Positions 54,797 through 63,560 of a stretch of 64,000 nt of DNA are shown piece after piece. The notes beneath the pieces are model-generated. The model saw nothing but the letters and a program-made list of their open reading frames with translations. It was not told where the DNA came from and made no database searches. Both the position numbers and the translations under genes were made by a program. Source of the DNA: Thiothrix winogradskyi. GTDB taxonomy: Bacteria; Pseudomonadota; Gammaproteobacteria; Thiotrichales; Thiotrichaceae. The first letter of the stretch is position 1, and each line of letters opens with the position of its first letter. The stretch covers positions 2,046,001-2,110,000 of the forward strand of contig NZ_CP091244.1 of NCBI RefSeq assembly GCF_021650935.1. Reading direction: 5' to 3'.

Positions 54797-55732
54797 TTGG
54801 AACGGGATACCCACTATTTTCTGGTTGGTTTGTTTGTCATCGTGACTGCCGTGGCGGGGGTTTTGTTTGCCGGATTGTTTTACGACAAACCTTATGTGGA
54901 TACCGTGCACTATGACATCCATTTCGATACGCCTGTCGAAGGGCTGGAAAAAGGCAGTGACGTCCGTTACATGGGAATCAAGATGGGGGAGGTGACTCAG
55001 GTGTTTTTGTTGCCGGATAACCCGGCGCGAGTCGCTGTCAGGGTAATGCTGGAAACAGGGACGCCCGTGAATGCAGCGACGGTGGCTACTTTGCGCCAAC
55101 AGGGTTTGACGGGTGTGCCGTTTGTGAATTTGGCTCAAGATACTGCGGTGAAACCAGAGCCGCTGGGCGTTAGTGCAGGCAATGCGTTTCCGGTGATTCC
55201 CACCAAGCTGACGGATATGGATGCGGTGATACAACAATTGCCAAAGCTGGAGCAAAACTTGAGCACATTGGTGGCAGCAGCCAATGAGGTGTTCAATACG
55301 CAGAACCGTGAACACTTGGCAGGTTTGCTGGAAAATCTGCACGAAGCCTCTGCCGGATTGCCGGAATTAATCGCCAACCTCAACCAAACTAGCCGTGAAC
55401 TCAAGGTATTGGTGGGACATCTCGATGGTGCGGTTCAGCGTTTCGAGCAGGGGTTGGCAGGTAATCTGAAAGCCTTGCAATCCACCTTGGCCTCTATCAA
55501 ACAGACGTCGCAGCGGGTGGATAAGTTAGTGCAAGACATCGACCGCGTGGTGGTGAACAATGAAGGACGGGTCAATGAATTGCTGGGGGAAGGGGGTGAA
55601 AACCTGAAGTCTGTGTTGGATGAATCACGCAAAGCGGCCGTGTCGTTGCGCCAGTTGAGTGAGCGTTTGGAGCGGAATCCTTCCCAGATTATTTACCAGC
55701 CTGTGCCGCAGGGAACGGAGTTGCCGCGATGA
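54797..55732 (+). CDS. mlaD: MlaD-type MCE-domain substrate-binding protein
   Basis: 311 residues, TTG start at 54797 directly after the mlaF stop. The signal anchor (residues 6-28) is followed by the MCE domain DTVHYDIHFDTPVEGLEKGSDVRYMGIKMGEV. The C-terminal half is helical and coiled-coil-like, longer than E. coli MlaD. It forms a ring that carries lipids in the periplasm. The next gene starts four bases before its stop. Confidence 0.9.
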   Translation: MERDTHYFLVGLFVIVTAVAGVLFAGLFYDKPYVDTVHYDIHFDTPVEGLEKGSDVRYMGIKMGEVTQVFLLPDNPARVAVRVMLETGTPVNAATVATLRQQGLTGVPFVNLAQDTAVKPEPLGVSAGNAFPVIPTKLTDMDAVIQQLPKLEQNLSTLVAAANEVFNTQNREHLAGLLENLHEASAGLPELIANLNQTSRELKVLVGHLDGAVQRFEQGLAGNLKALQSTLASIKQTSQRVDKLVQDIDRVVVNNEGRVNELLGEGGENLKSVLDESRKAAVSLRQLSERLERNPSQIIYQPVPQGTELPR

Positions 55733-56325
55733 ATTATTGGGTGTTTGCCTTGTTATTGGCGTTGTTGTCGGCTTGTTCTGTGCCGTTCAAAAGTGATTTG
55801 CCGGTCGAGCAGACTTACCGTTTAGCACCGTCGGTGGCTAGCGCATCACAACGACTGAACGCAAATGTGTATGTGCCGAAAGTGACCGTCAGCCCTGCGC
55901 TAGACAGTGACCGGATTGTGTTGATCAAACCGCTTTTGCAGCAGGATTTTATTGCGCATAGCCGCTGGCCTGATGATTTATCGAACTATTTGCACGCGGT
56001 GATGCTGGATGCGTTGGCGCGGAGCGGCAGTTTTCAGTCGGTTTCCGCGCAGATGCTGGGTAAGGATGATAATTACAAATTGCTGTTGCGGGTTGCCAGC
56101 TTTCAGGCGGAATACCCACCCGCTGGCAAAGGCAGTGCAGCCGTGGAAATCGTGATGGATGCTTCACTCGTGCGGGTAAGGGATCAGCATTTGCTAGGGC
56201 AGCACCGTTATGCTGTGCGTAAGGAGCAGATTCCCGTCAGCACCAGCAAGATTGTGGCAGCCTTGAATCAGGCGTTGAGTGAAGTCATCGGCGCATTATT
56301 GGCGGATTTACAGCGGGACTTGTAA
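55729..56325 (+). CDS. ABC-type transport auxiliary lipoprotein (PqiC-like)
   Basis: 198 residues. The lipobox LLSAC follows a short signal peptide. The fold YRLAP...VTVSPALDSDRIVLIKP resembles the ABC_trans_aux family (PqiC/YmbA) that attaches MCE systems to the outer membrane. It closes the mlaE-mlaF-mlaD-lipoprotein operon. No MlaC is present, so this system is nearer to PqiABC/Let-like layouts in its last step. Confidence 0.82.
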   Translation: MNYWVFALLLALLSACSVPFKSDLPVEQTYRLAPSVASASQRLNANVYVPKVTVSPALDSDRIVLIKPLLQQDFIAHSRWPDDLSNYLHAVMLDALARSGSFQSVSAQMLGKDDNYKLLLRVASFQAEYPPAGKGSAAVEIVMDASLVRVRDQHLLGQHRYAVRKEQIPVSTSKIVAALNQALSEVIGALLADLQRDL

Positions 56326-56688
56326 GGCTTCCTGCATCGCTTGCGGGCTGACGGGGTATTTCAGTACCGCGTGAATCGGGAATAACTCCAGCAACTTATC
56401 GACGTATTGCGCTTCATTGGGTGGCACGAACACGATCACTTTGGTGTGCGGGGAAAAACGTTGCAATGCCCGCAAGGTCACATCCAGATTGCACACATTT
56501 GCTCCGGCGTAATTGTTGCCAAAGCCGTAGATGAATTCGCCGACTAGAAAATCCGGTGCTTGTTGCTGCACCGCTTTGTGCAATTTGCGAGCGGCGGTGA
56601 AGCGTTGTTCCGCAATACCAAGTTGCTGATACAACGTACTGAAGTTGGGGTGTATCGCTGATTCGATCAAAGAAAAAAGTGTTTGCAT
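56308..56688 (-). CDS. Conserved hypothetical protein
   Basis: 126 residues, no recognised family. The C-terminal half (TKVIVFVPPNEAQYVDKLLE ... HAVLKYPVSPQAMQEAL) resembles a degenerate receiver (CheY-like) beta-alpha pattern, without the phospho-acceptor motif. Its 3' end overlaps the lipoprotein gene by 18 bp. Function unknown. Confidence 0.6.
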   Translation of the reverse strand: MQTLFSLIESAIHPNFSTLYQQLGIAEQRFTAARKLHKAVQQQAPDFLVGEFIYGFGNNYAGANVCNLDVTLRALQRFSPHTKVIVFVPPNEAQYVDKLLELFPIHAVLKYPVSPQAMQEALQVPL

Positions 56689-56772
56689 AATTCCGCCATA
56701 ATAACCCTGTCACTGCCAATTATCGCACGATAGGGCATAATGTCTGTATTCTTGCAACACACTGAAAACAAC

Positions 56773-57996
56773 ATGGCAAACAATCACCTTATTCCACGCC
56801 ACCGCACCGTTCCTGTGAAGGTTGGCAATGTCACCGTTGGTGGCGATTACCCGGTCGTGGTGCAATCCATGACCAACACCGACACGGCGGATGCGGTACG
56901 CACCGCAGCACAATGTGCGGAACTGTTTCACGCAGGCTCAGAGTTGGTACGTATCACCGTCAATTCTTTGGAAGCCGCGCAAGCTGTCCCCGAAGTGCGT
57001 GAACGCCTCGATAAAATGGGCTGTAATGTACCGCTGATCGGCGATTTCCATTTCAACGGACACAAGCTACTGACCGCTGTGCCCGAATGTGCGCAAGCCC
57101 TCGCCAAATACCGCATCAACCCCGGCAATGTCGGGCGCGGCAAAAAGCGCGATGAGCAATTCGCGCAAATGATCGAATTTGCCTGCCGCTATGACAAGCC
57201 GGTGCGCATCGGCGTGAATTGGGGGTCGCTCGATCAGGAGTTGCTGGCAAGAAAGCTCGACGAAAACAACCAACGTGCGCAACCGCTGGAACTCTACGAC
57301 GTAATGCACGCCGCGCTGATCGAATCCGCGCTGACCAGTGCCGCCAAAGCCGAAGAATACGGTCTGCCGCACGATCACATTATTTTGTCGTGCAAACTCA
57401 GTGAAGTGCAGGGTTTGGTGCGGGCTTACCGCGATTTGGCGAGCCGTTGCGATTACCCCTTGCACCTCGGTTTGACCGAAGCGGGCATGGGCAGCAAGGG
57501 CATTGTGTATTCCACAGCGGCACTCGCGGTGTTATTGCAAGAAGGCATTGGCGACACCATTCGCATTTCCCTCACCCCTGAACCGCACGCCAAGCGTGAA
57601 AAAGAAGTAATCGTCGGGCAAGAAATCTTGCAAGCACTCGGTTTGCGCTCGTTCACTCCGCAAGTGGTGGCTTGCCCCGGTTGTGGGCGCACCTCCAGCG
57701 ACTATTTCCAACACCTCGCCGAAGACATTCAAAACTGGCTGCGCGAACAAATGCCGGTGTGGAAAGACAAATACGCAGGCGTGGAAAGCATGTCGGTCGC
57801 GGTCATGGGTTGTGTGGTTAATGGCCCCGGCGAAAGCAAACACGCTAACATTGGTATCAGTTTACCGGGCAGCGGCGAAGTGCCGGTTGCGCCGGTTTAC
57901 GAAGACGGACACAAAACCGTTACGCTGAAAGGCGATAATATTGCACAAGAGTTTCAGGCATTGGTCGAGGCTTACGTGCAACGAACGTTTAAATAA
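56773..57996 (+). CDS. ispG: 4-hydroxy-3-methylbut-2-en-1-yl diphosphate synthase (IspG/GcpE)
   Basis: 407 residues from ATG 56773; an ATG 11 codons upstream is possible. Motifs: VVVQSMTNTDTADA at the N-terminus, RINPGNVG, and the 4Fe-4S ligand regions VACPGCGRTSSD and GCVVNGPGESKHANIGIS. IspG makes HMBPP in the MEP isoprenoid pathway. A GC-rich palindromic repeat follows the gene. Confidence 0.93.
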   Translation: MANNHLIPRHRTVPVKVGNVTVGGDYPVVVQSMTNTDTADAVRTAAQCAELFHAGSELVRITVNSLEAAQAVPEVRERLDKMGCNVPLIGDFHFNGHKLLTAVPECAQALAKYRINPGNVGRGKKRDEQFAQMIEFACRYDKPVRIGVNWGSLDQELLARKLDENNQRAQPLELYDVMHAALIESALTSAAKAEEYGLPHDHIILSCKLSEVQGLVRAYRDLASRCDYPLHLGLTEAGMGSKGIVYSTAALAVLLQEGIGDTIRISLTPEPHAKREKEVIVGQEILQALGLRSFTPQVVACPGCGRTSSDYFQHLAEDIQNWLREQMPVWKDKYAGVESMSVAVMGCVVNGPGESKHANIGISLPGSGEVPVAPVYEDGHKTVTLKGDNIAQEFQALVEAYVQRTFK

Positions 57997-57997
57997 G

Positions 57998-58093
57998 CCC
58001 TCACCCCAACCCCTCTCCCAAAGGTAGAGGGGCTAAGAAATACAACGTCTTACTCCCCCTCTACCTCTGGGAGAGGGGGTTGGGGGGTGAGGG
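57998..58093. repeat. GC-rich palindromic intergenic repeat
   Basis: Arms CCCTCACCCCAACCCCTCTC (57998-58017) and GAGAGGGGGTTGGGGGGTGA (58071-58090) flank inner stems with AGGTAGAGGGG and CCCCTCTACCT. It is homologous to the repeat at 25184-25306, and may also act as a terminator for ispG. Confidence 0.82.
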
Positions 58094-58117
58094 TTCTTCA
58101 ACCCAAAGGAGTACAAC

Positions 58118-58897
58118 ATGAAAAAACTATCACTGCTGGCAATCGCTGGCTTATCCCTGCTGGCAAGCAACGTCATGGCAGCCGTCAAGAGCGAAGCCGT
58201 ATCTTATGAACTCGATGGCACAAAATTCGTCGGGCAAATGTATTACGACGATGCCGTAACGGAAAAACGCCCCGGCGTATTAGTCGTCCACGAATGGTGG
58301 GGTTTAAATGACCACGCGAAAAACCGTGCTGAAGAACTGGCGAAAATGGGCTACGTCGCATTCGCGGCGGATATGTACGGCGAAGGCAAATCCACCGACA
58401 AACCAGAGCAAGCCAAGGAATGGATGACAGAAATAGCCTCCGACGTTGAGGCATGGCGAGCAACAGCGAATGCAGGTCTGGAACAGCTCAAGAAAAGCGA
58501 TAAAGTAGACGCGGAAAAACTCGCGGCGATTGGTTACTGCTTCGGCGGCGGTACGATGATGCAAATGGCTTACGGCGGCACAGACATTGACGGCGTGGTG
58601 AGCTTTCACGGTTCCTTGCCGTCAGCACCGGATGGCACCGAAATCAAAACCAAAATCCTCGCGTTCCACGGCAATGCTGACGGCATGGTTCCACCAGCCA
58701 CGGTGAACAAGTTTACCGAGCAGATGGAAAAAACCGGCGCGGATTGGCAGTTTGTCGCCTACGGTGGCGATGTGCGCCACGGTTTCACCAACCCGAATGC
58801 AGGCAAATACGGCATTGACAACCTGAAGTACGATGAAAAAGCCGATCAGCGTTCATGGGCAGCGATGAAAGCGTTTTTTGACGAAATTTTCAAATAA
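58118..58897 (+). CDS. Exported dienelactone hydrolase family protein
   Basis: 259 residues. AAAGGAG precedes the ATG. A signal peptide (SLLASNVMAAVKSE) is followed by the DLH fold: VHEWWGLNDHAKNRAEELA, IGYCFGGGTMMQMA (nucleophile Cys in GYCFGG), FHGNADGMVPP (Asp) and VRHGFTNPNA (His). It is a periplasmic alpha/beta hydrolase of unknown substrate. Confidence 0.88.
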   Translation: MKKLSLLAIAGLSLLASNVMAAVKSEAVSYELDGTKFVGQMYYDDAVTEKRPGVLVVHEWWGLNDHAKNRAEELAKMGYVAFAADMYGEGKSTDKPEQAKEWMTEIASDVEAWRATANAGLEQLKKSDKVDAEKLAAIGYCFGGGTMMQMAYGGTDIDGVVSFHGSLPSAPDGTEIKTKILAFHGNADGMVPPATVNKFTEQMEKTGADWQFVAYGGDVRHGFTNPNAGKYGIDNLKYDEKADQRSWAAMKAFFDEIFK

Positions 58898-58900
58898 GCC

Positions 58901-59659
58901 TCAAAGCGAACGTGCCACGCGGAAGCCACGGAAGATCTGGCGACCGCTGGCATAATCCTTGACCCGATAGGCGGCGCGTAAATAGCGCGGTCTGTCGTTC
59001 CACGAACCGCCACGTAGCACCCGCTCGTGGTGGTTGCCGCTATCTTCCCACGCTTGCCCATTCGCGGGCGCACCGTGATAGGAATCGTGCCAGCAGTCTT
59101 GCACCCACTCCCACACATTTCCACACAAGTCGTGTAAACCGAAGGCATTGGCGGGGTAACTGCCTACCGGCGTGGTCATGCCGTGCTGCATTTGGTGGTT
59201 GGCGTGGGCGCTGGTGATTTGCATTCCCCACGGGTAGGCGGTGTTGCTGCCGCTGCGGGTGGCGTATTCCCATTCGGCTTCGGATGGCAGGCGATACGTC
59301 ACGCCATTCATGCTGCTGAGCCAGTGACAATAGGCTTGCGCGTCGTCCCAACTCACGTTGATCACCGGACGGTTGCCGCGTCCCCAGCCTTTGTCGTCGG
59401 GCAGTGGAAAACCGCTGGCTTCGCAAAAGGCATCGTATTCGTCGAAAGTCACGGGGTATTTACCGAGTGCAAACGCGGCAATGTAAACCTGACGGGCAGG
59501 GCGTTCATGGGCAGTGCAGCCGCCTTCCACGTCGTCGCGCTCATCTATACCGCCCATCAGGAAGCGCCCCGGTGGCAGGTGAACCATACGGGGCAAGGGC
59601 AGGGTGGTGCTGTAGTCGGGTAGTGTTGCGTACATGCGCTTATCGTAAAGCAACCGCAT
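58901..59659 (-). CDS. SUMF1/EgtB-PvdO-type formylglycine-generating-fold protein
   Basis: 252 residues from ATG 59659 (AGGAA upstream); an ATG eight codons earlier is less likely. SUMF1 motifs: LPPGRFLMGG, RPARQVYIAAFALGKYPVT, INVSWDDAQAYCHWLS, RLPSEAEWEYATR, GLHDLCGNVWEWVQDC and VLRGGSWNDRPRYLRAAYR, ending FRGFRVARSL. The pair of cysteines of true FGE enzymes is not clearly conserved. The 3' end is 3 bp from the DLH stop on the other strand. Role unknown. Confidence 0.85.
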   Translation of the reverse strand: MRLLYDKRMYATLPDYSTTLPLPRMVHLPPGRFLMGGIDERDDVEGGCTAHERPARQVYIAAFALGKYPVTFDEYDAFCEASGFPLPDDKGWGRGNRPVINVSWDDAQAYCHWLSSMNGVTYRLPSEAEWEYATRSGSNTAYPWGMQITSAHANHQMQHGMTTPVGSYPANAFGLHDLCGNVWEWVQDCWHDSYHGAPANGQAWEDSGNHHERVLRGGSWNDRPRYLRAAYRVKDYASGRQIFRGFRVARSL

Positions 59660-59730
59660 TGTGCTTTCCTGTTTGGCTGACAAGCTGTCTGTGGTAACTT
59701 GGCGGCTTTTATTGCTCAGGAATCACGGTT

Positions 59731-60369
59731 ATGCGCTGTCGGGTAAAAGTGTGCGGAATCACCTCAGTCATGGATGCGGCAATGGTCAGCGCGGCGGGGG
59801 CGGATGCGATTGGTTTGGTGTTTTACCCCAAGAGCAAGCGCAATCTGAGCATTGCGCAAGCGGTGGAGATTTGCGCGGCGATGCCACCCTTTGTGACTAC
59901 GGTGGGCTTGTTTTTGGATGCGGATGCGGATTTTGTGCGCGAAGTGTTGGCAGCCGTGCCGCTGGATATTTTGCAATTTCACGGTTCGGAAACGCCTGAG
60001 TATTGCCGCCAATTTTCGCGCCCGTATTTGAAAGCGGTGGGGATGAAAGGCTTGGCGGAATCGGGTGGCTTTGCGGCGTATGCGGCGCGTTTCCCCGATG
60101 CGCAAGGCTTTTTGGTGGATAGCCACGCACCGGGCGCGGCGGGCGGCACGGGCGAAACCTTTGATTGGACGCAAGTGCCGCAGGATTACCCCAAGCCGAT
60201 TATTTTGGCAGGCGGATTGACGGCGAAAAATGTTGCAGAGGCGATTCGTATTAGTCGTGTGTATGCGGTGGATGTGAGCAGCGGGGTGGAGTCTGCGCCC
60301 GGTGTGAAGGATGCGGCGAAGGTGCAGGCGTTTATGGTGGGTGTGGCGCAGGCATCCGTAACGTTTTAA
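59731..60369 (+). CDS. trpF: Phosphoribosylanthranilate isomerase
   Basis: 212 residues. Hallmark motifs: RVKVCGIT near the N-terminus (catalytic Cys), ADAIGLVFYPKSKR, LDILQFHGSETP, and DVSSGVESAPGVKDAAKV at the C-terminus (phosphate binding). It carries out step 3 of tryptophan biosynthesis. AGGAATC precedes the ATG. It is not next to other trp genes here. Confidence 0.93.
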   Translation: MRCRVKVCGITSVMDAAMVSAAGADAIGLVFYPKSKRNLSIAQAVEICAAMPPFVTTVGLFLDADADFVREVLAAVPLDILQFHGSETPEYCRQFSRPYLKAVGMKGLAESGGFAAYAARFPDAQGFLVDSHAPGAAGGTGETFDWTQVPQDYPKPIILAGGLTAKNVAEAIRISRVYAVDVSSGVESAPGVKDAAKVQAFMVGVAQASVTF

Positions 60370-60941
60370 ACCAGTTCAAAATCCACGTCTTCGTAAATGT
60401 CTTGCATTGAGCAGCGGAAGTTGATGCTGGCAAATTCGACTTCAGCATCAGCACCTTCAAAATTGAACAGTTCCCAGCGGTTTTGTGGGGTGCGGCGGAA
60501 TACGTCGACGCGGTAAGTGCGCGGGTCAATCAGTACGTATTCTTGCAAGCTGGTCAATTGGCGGTAAAAGGCAAACTTTCCGCCTCGGTCGTAGGCTTCG
60601 GTGCTGGATGACAGAATCTCGATGATTAACAGTGGGGACTGTTTGATGTAGTTGCGTTTGTGGTCGGCGGGGTCGCAGGACACCAGCAGGTCGGGATAGT
60701 AGTAGGCATCATCTGTGCCGATACGCACTTTCATGTCGTTGATGTAGGGCTTGCAGCCCGAACCGCGCAGGTGGGGTTTGATCAGGGTGATCAAGTTTGC
60801 GTTTACGGTTACATGCCCGTCGCTTGCACCTGCCATTGCGTAGATTTCGCCTTGGACGTATTCGCTGCGGGTTGGCGCGTCGATTTCTGCGGCAAGGTAG
60901 TCTTCGGGGGTAATTTTCAGTTTTTCGGCGAGTGCTGGCAT
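60366..60941 (-). CDS. Uma2 family (DUF820) restriction-endonuclease-fold protein
   Basis: 191 residues. Motifs YVQGEIYAMAGASDGHV near the N-terminus, YYPDLLVSCDP and PLLIIEILSSSTEAYDRG match the PD-(D/E)xK fold of Uma2 proteins. Its 3' end overlaps trpF by 4 bp. Uma2 genes are abundant in some bacteria and their role is unknown. A second Uma2 gene lies at the right window edge. Confidence 0.86.
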   Translation of the reverse strand: MPALAEKLKITPEDYLAAEIDAPTRSEYVQGEIYAMAGASDGHVTVNANLITLIKPHLRGSGCKPYINDMKVRIGTDDAYYYPDLLVSCDPADHKRNYIKQSPLLIIEILSSSTEAYDRGGKFAFYRQLTSLQEYVLIDPRTYRVDVFRRTPQNRWELFNFEGADAEVEFASINFRCSMQDIYEDVDFELV

Positions 60942-61143
60942 GGGAAGCTCCGTCGTGTGTCTTTGGGAATAGTAGACCGTTTCAGAGGGCTTGGCAAAAT
61001 CGGGAGTGGTTTGCTACGCTGAGTTTGTGTAATACGGCTTCATGGGTGTGGGAATATGAGTGATTTGATGTTCTGCTGCGTGATTGCAGGCGCTGGGTTG
61101 CTATGCCAGAATCAAAGCACGTATTCACTGAAAGGTTCACACC

Positions 61144-61428
61144 ATGCACATGCAGTTAAACGAGCAATTCATCGTCGATGAGCGCGGCAGCAAGCAGGCG
61201 GTGGTTATCCCTTTCGCCAATTATCTGAAAATGTTGGAAATGCTCAGACGGCAGGATGAGCCACCCAATGCCACCAACCTGATTTCGATCTGGCAAACTG
61301 ATAAAGGCAGTGCGCAGGGAGTTAGGGCATGGCTGGCTGCTGATGACTACAACGATTACCCCGTAGGAAACCCTCAGCACCTTGAACAGACCGTGCAGGA
61401 AATCCGTGATGCATGGGGTGACGAGTGA
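61144..61428 (+). CDS. Hypothetical protein, possibly an orphan antitoxin
   Basis: 94 residues. The N-terminus FIVDERGSKQAVVIPFANYLKMLEML resembles the start of Phd/YefM-like antitoxins, which place a short beta strand before a helix. No toxin gene follows: the next 210 bp hold no supported gene on this strand. It is small, acidic and without membrane segments. Function not assigned. Confidence 0.5.
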   Translation: MHMQLNEQFIVDERGSKQAVVIPFANYLKMLEMLRRQDEPPNATNLISIWQTDKGSAQGVRAWLAADDYNDYPVGNPQHLEQTVQEIRDAWGDE

Positions 61429-61572
61429 GACATATCAGCGGGCATTGGCATCCTCGCGGTCAAAGCGGTAGCCGCACGTCTTTAAACGCAGTGCATTGAA
61501 TTGTTTTACGCTGACTGCCATATCGTCACCATTAGTTACCAATGGTTTCTATATTACGTCTTTTTCGCCAGA

Positions 61573-61629
61573 TTGTAAAAATCCCCGTTTAAGACTAGAA
61601 TCCTCACGAGATTTCTACAAATCTGTAGA
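61573..61629 (+). promoter_or_regulatory. Promoter with operator of the RHH/GNAT module
   Basis: -35-like TTGTAA (61573-61578) and -10-like TAGAAT (61596-61601) are separated by 17 bp. A perfect inverted repeat TCTACA-AATC-TGTAGA spans 61614-61629, ending 10 bp before the ATG, and abuts the GAGG ribosome binding site. RHH antitoxins typically repress their own operon through such a palindrome. Confidence 0.65.
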
Positions 61630-61639
61630 GGATAAAACC

Positions 61640-61915
61640 ATGACAGCGACAGCCACCACCCAAATTTCCGCCTACATTTCCGAAGAGACTAAAGGACAAA
61701 TCGAATCCTACGTCAAACGCCGAGGTGTGACCAAAGCATTCATGATTGAGAGTGCCCTGCAACATTTTTTGCAAGCCCTGCGTGAAATACCGGAGGATGT
61801 AATCATTCCCGCCCGTCTCATTATCACCGAAACGAGTATGTTACAACTGGCGGATCGGCTGGAATCTGCTGAAGAGCCAACCCCAGCGTTGCGTGCGTTG
61901 ATGGCGGGGGCGTGA
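61640..61915 (+). CDS. RHH-type antitoxin of a GNAT toxin-antitoxin module
   Basis: 91 residues from ATG 61640. The N-terminal part TTQISAYISEETKGQIESYVKRRGVTKAFMIESALQ reads as a ribbon-helix-helix: a short strand, then two helices. The C-terminus would bind the toxin. The GNAT gene begins one base after the stop. It likely represses the operon at the palindrome just upstream. Unsupported in-frame sequence upstream is not included. Confidence 0.8.
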   Translation: MTATATTQISAYISEETKGQIESYVKRRGVTKAFMIESALQHFLQALREIPEDVIIPARLIITETSMLQLADRLESAEEPTPALRALMAGA

Positions 61916-61916
61916 G

Positions 61917-62453
61917 ATGCCAGATGCCTTAGTCGTGCAAGTTCGACGGCTGGAAAGCCACGATGACCGTTCCCACTTTTGCAGTGGCGATATTGAATTG
62001 GATCGTTTTTTCCAGCGTTTCGCAGGGCAAAACCAGTTCCGGCATTACGTTGGCTCTAGCTACATCGCCGAATGTGCCGCACAAATCGCCGGGTTCGCCA
62101 CGGTCAGTAGCGGTGAAATTACTGCCGAACAACTGGCGAATGTCGTGCGCAAACGCCTTCCCGATTACCCCCTGCCCATTTTACGGATTGCCCGTCTCGC
62201 GGTTGATCAGCATTTTCAGCACCAAGGCATCGGCAAACTGTTATTGAAAGCTATGCTAGAACTCGCTTTGCAATTGCGTGATCAAGTGGGATGCGTGGGT
62301 GTGGTGGTGGATGCTAAACCCACAGCCGTTGCTTTCTATACCAAGCTGGGGTTTGAGCCATTAGTCTGTGTTGGCGGCGAATTGGGTAGCAGACCTGAGC
62401 CATTGCCGATGTTCCTGCCGATTCAGGTGATTGCGAAGGCAATCGTGCGTTGA
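61917..62453 (+). CDS. GNAT-family toxin (TacT/AtaT-like)
   Basis: 178 residues. The GNAT toxin signature is seen as HFCSGDIELDRFFQRFAGQNQFRH near the N-terminus, then LRIARLAVDQHFQHQGIGKLLLKAMLELALQL (acetyl-CoA loop Q.QG.G) and AVAFYTKLGFEPL. These toxins acetylate charged tRNA to block translation. It directly follows the RHH gene, forming a type II module. Confidence 0.85.
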   Translation: MPDALVVQVRRLESHDDRSHFCSGDIELDRFFQRFAGQNQFRHYVGSSYIAECAAQIAGFATVSSGEITAEQLANVVRKRLPDYPLPILRIARLAVDQHFQHQGIGKLLLKAMLELALQLRDQVGCVGVVVDAKPTAVAFYTKLGFEPLVCVGGELGSRPEPLPMFLPIQVIAKAIVR

Positions 62454-62471
62454 GCAAATAAAACAAGCCGC

Positions 62472-63476
62472 TTATTTGCGTAATGCCTGCAACGCCTTCA
62501 GGTGTTGGCGGGCTTCTTTGGCGGCTTTGGAATCTGCTAACGGCGCGAGAATGCTTTGCCATGCTTTCAAATCCACGTCAGTACTTTCATCCGCTTGGTT
62601 TTTCCATTCCTGCCTGATGTATGCCAGACTCTGGTTCGCCTGTTGTAAGGCGCTTTCGACGTGCTTGCCCTTGGGGTAACGCTTCAGGTATTCGCCCTCC
62701 ATCATCAGGCTGCGCCCTGACAGGCAACTGATGAAACCCTCACATTCACCGCCGATAAACGCATTAGCGGCTTGCCAAGCAATGGCATCACCGATGGTAT
62801 CCCGCTTGTGGCGGTCGGCAAGTTCCCAATAATTATCGGGGTTGACGAGGTATTCAGCGCTTGGCTCCGTATAAAATACTTGCTTGCCGAGCTGTTTTAA
62901 CCATGCGGCATAAGTGGCTTCAGTGGCTCCCTCCATTGGGATTTTGAATAGCGAAATTTGCACAGCCCGCCAGTAGGCTAATTTCAACTCACCTTGTGTT
63001 TCAGGGGTTTTGCTGGTGGCTGCGGCGCGGTTGGCAAACTGGCTGACTTCCACCGCATCGGCAAAACTGAGGGGGGATTGGTGTTCGTAGCTATCGTATA
63101 GTTTGTCTGCTGCACCGAGTTTGTCGCGTATTAGGGCAAGACGGGCAGTGTCGGCTTTGGCAGGGTCAAAGTTTCGCAATAAGCCGCCGAATACCCAGCC
63201 CTTGAGTGGTGCATCCAGCCGATACCAATAGTCAGACTGGCTGCCGACTGTGACTTTGGCAGCCGTGCGTTGGGTAGAGGTGAAATTTGTCCCCAGCGGG
63301 AGTTTGCCCGTTTCGGCTGCACTGGTAGAAGGCGTAGCGCGTACTCTGACGCCCGTACCAACCGTGATCTTCTCAGCTTTCTCCGCTACGTAAGCATCAG
63401 CCGCAGTGACGGTTCCCGCCCATAACAGCAGGGCAAACGTGGTAAGTAAGACGGGGATGCTTAGTTTGCGTAACAT
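62472..63476 (-). CDS. Exported SH3-domain protein
   Basis: 334 residues with a cleavable signal peptide (AGTVTAADAYV). Residues about 38-105 form a bacterial SH3-like domain (VGTGVRVRATPSTSAAETG ... YWYRLDAPLKGWVFGGLLRNF). The remainder is helical with a pair of cysteines (GGECEGFISCLSG) and no recognised family. It is probably periplasmic, possibly binding the cell wall. Confidence 0.75.
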   Translation of the reverse strand: MLRKLSIPVLLTTFALLLWAGTVTAADAYVAEKAEKITVGTGVRVRATPSTSAAETGKLPLGTNFTSTQRTAAKVTVGSQSDYWYRLDAPLKGWVFGGLLRNFDPAKADTARLALIRDKLGAADKLYDSYEHQSPLSFADAVEVSQFANRAAATSKTPETQGELKLAYWRAVQISLFKIPMEGATEATYAAWLKQLGKQVFYTEPSAEYLVNPDNYWELADRHKRDTIGDAIAWQAANAFIGGECEGFISCLSGRSLMMEGEYLKRYPKGKHVESALQQANQSLAYIRQEWKNQADESTDVDLKAWQSILAPLADSKAAKEARQHLKALQALRK

Positions 63477-63560
63477 GGTGTTTCTCGCAGTTAGCTAAAA
63501 GCTGAGGATAACATAACTACGCCTACGCAGAAATTTGTAACATCTGGAACTATCGGAACA

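Noticed and set aside
61436..61530. Leftward 28-codon frame (starts MAVSVKQFNALRLK)
   Set aside because: It is short, has no clear ribosome site and no family resemblance; kept only as a remark.
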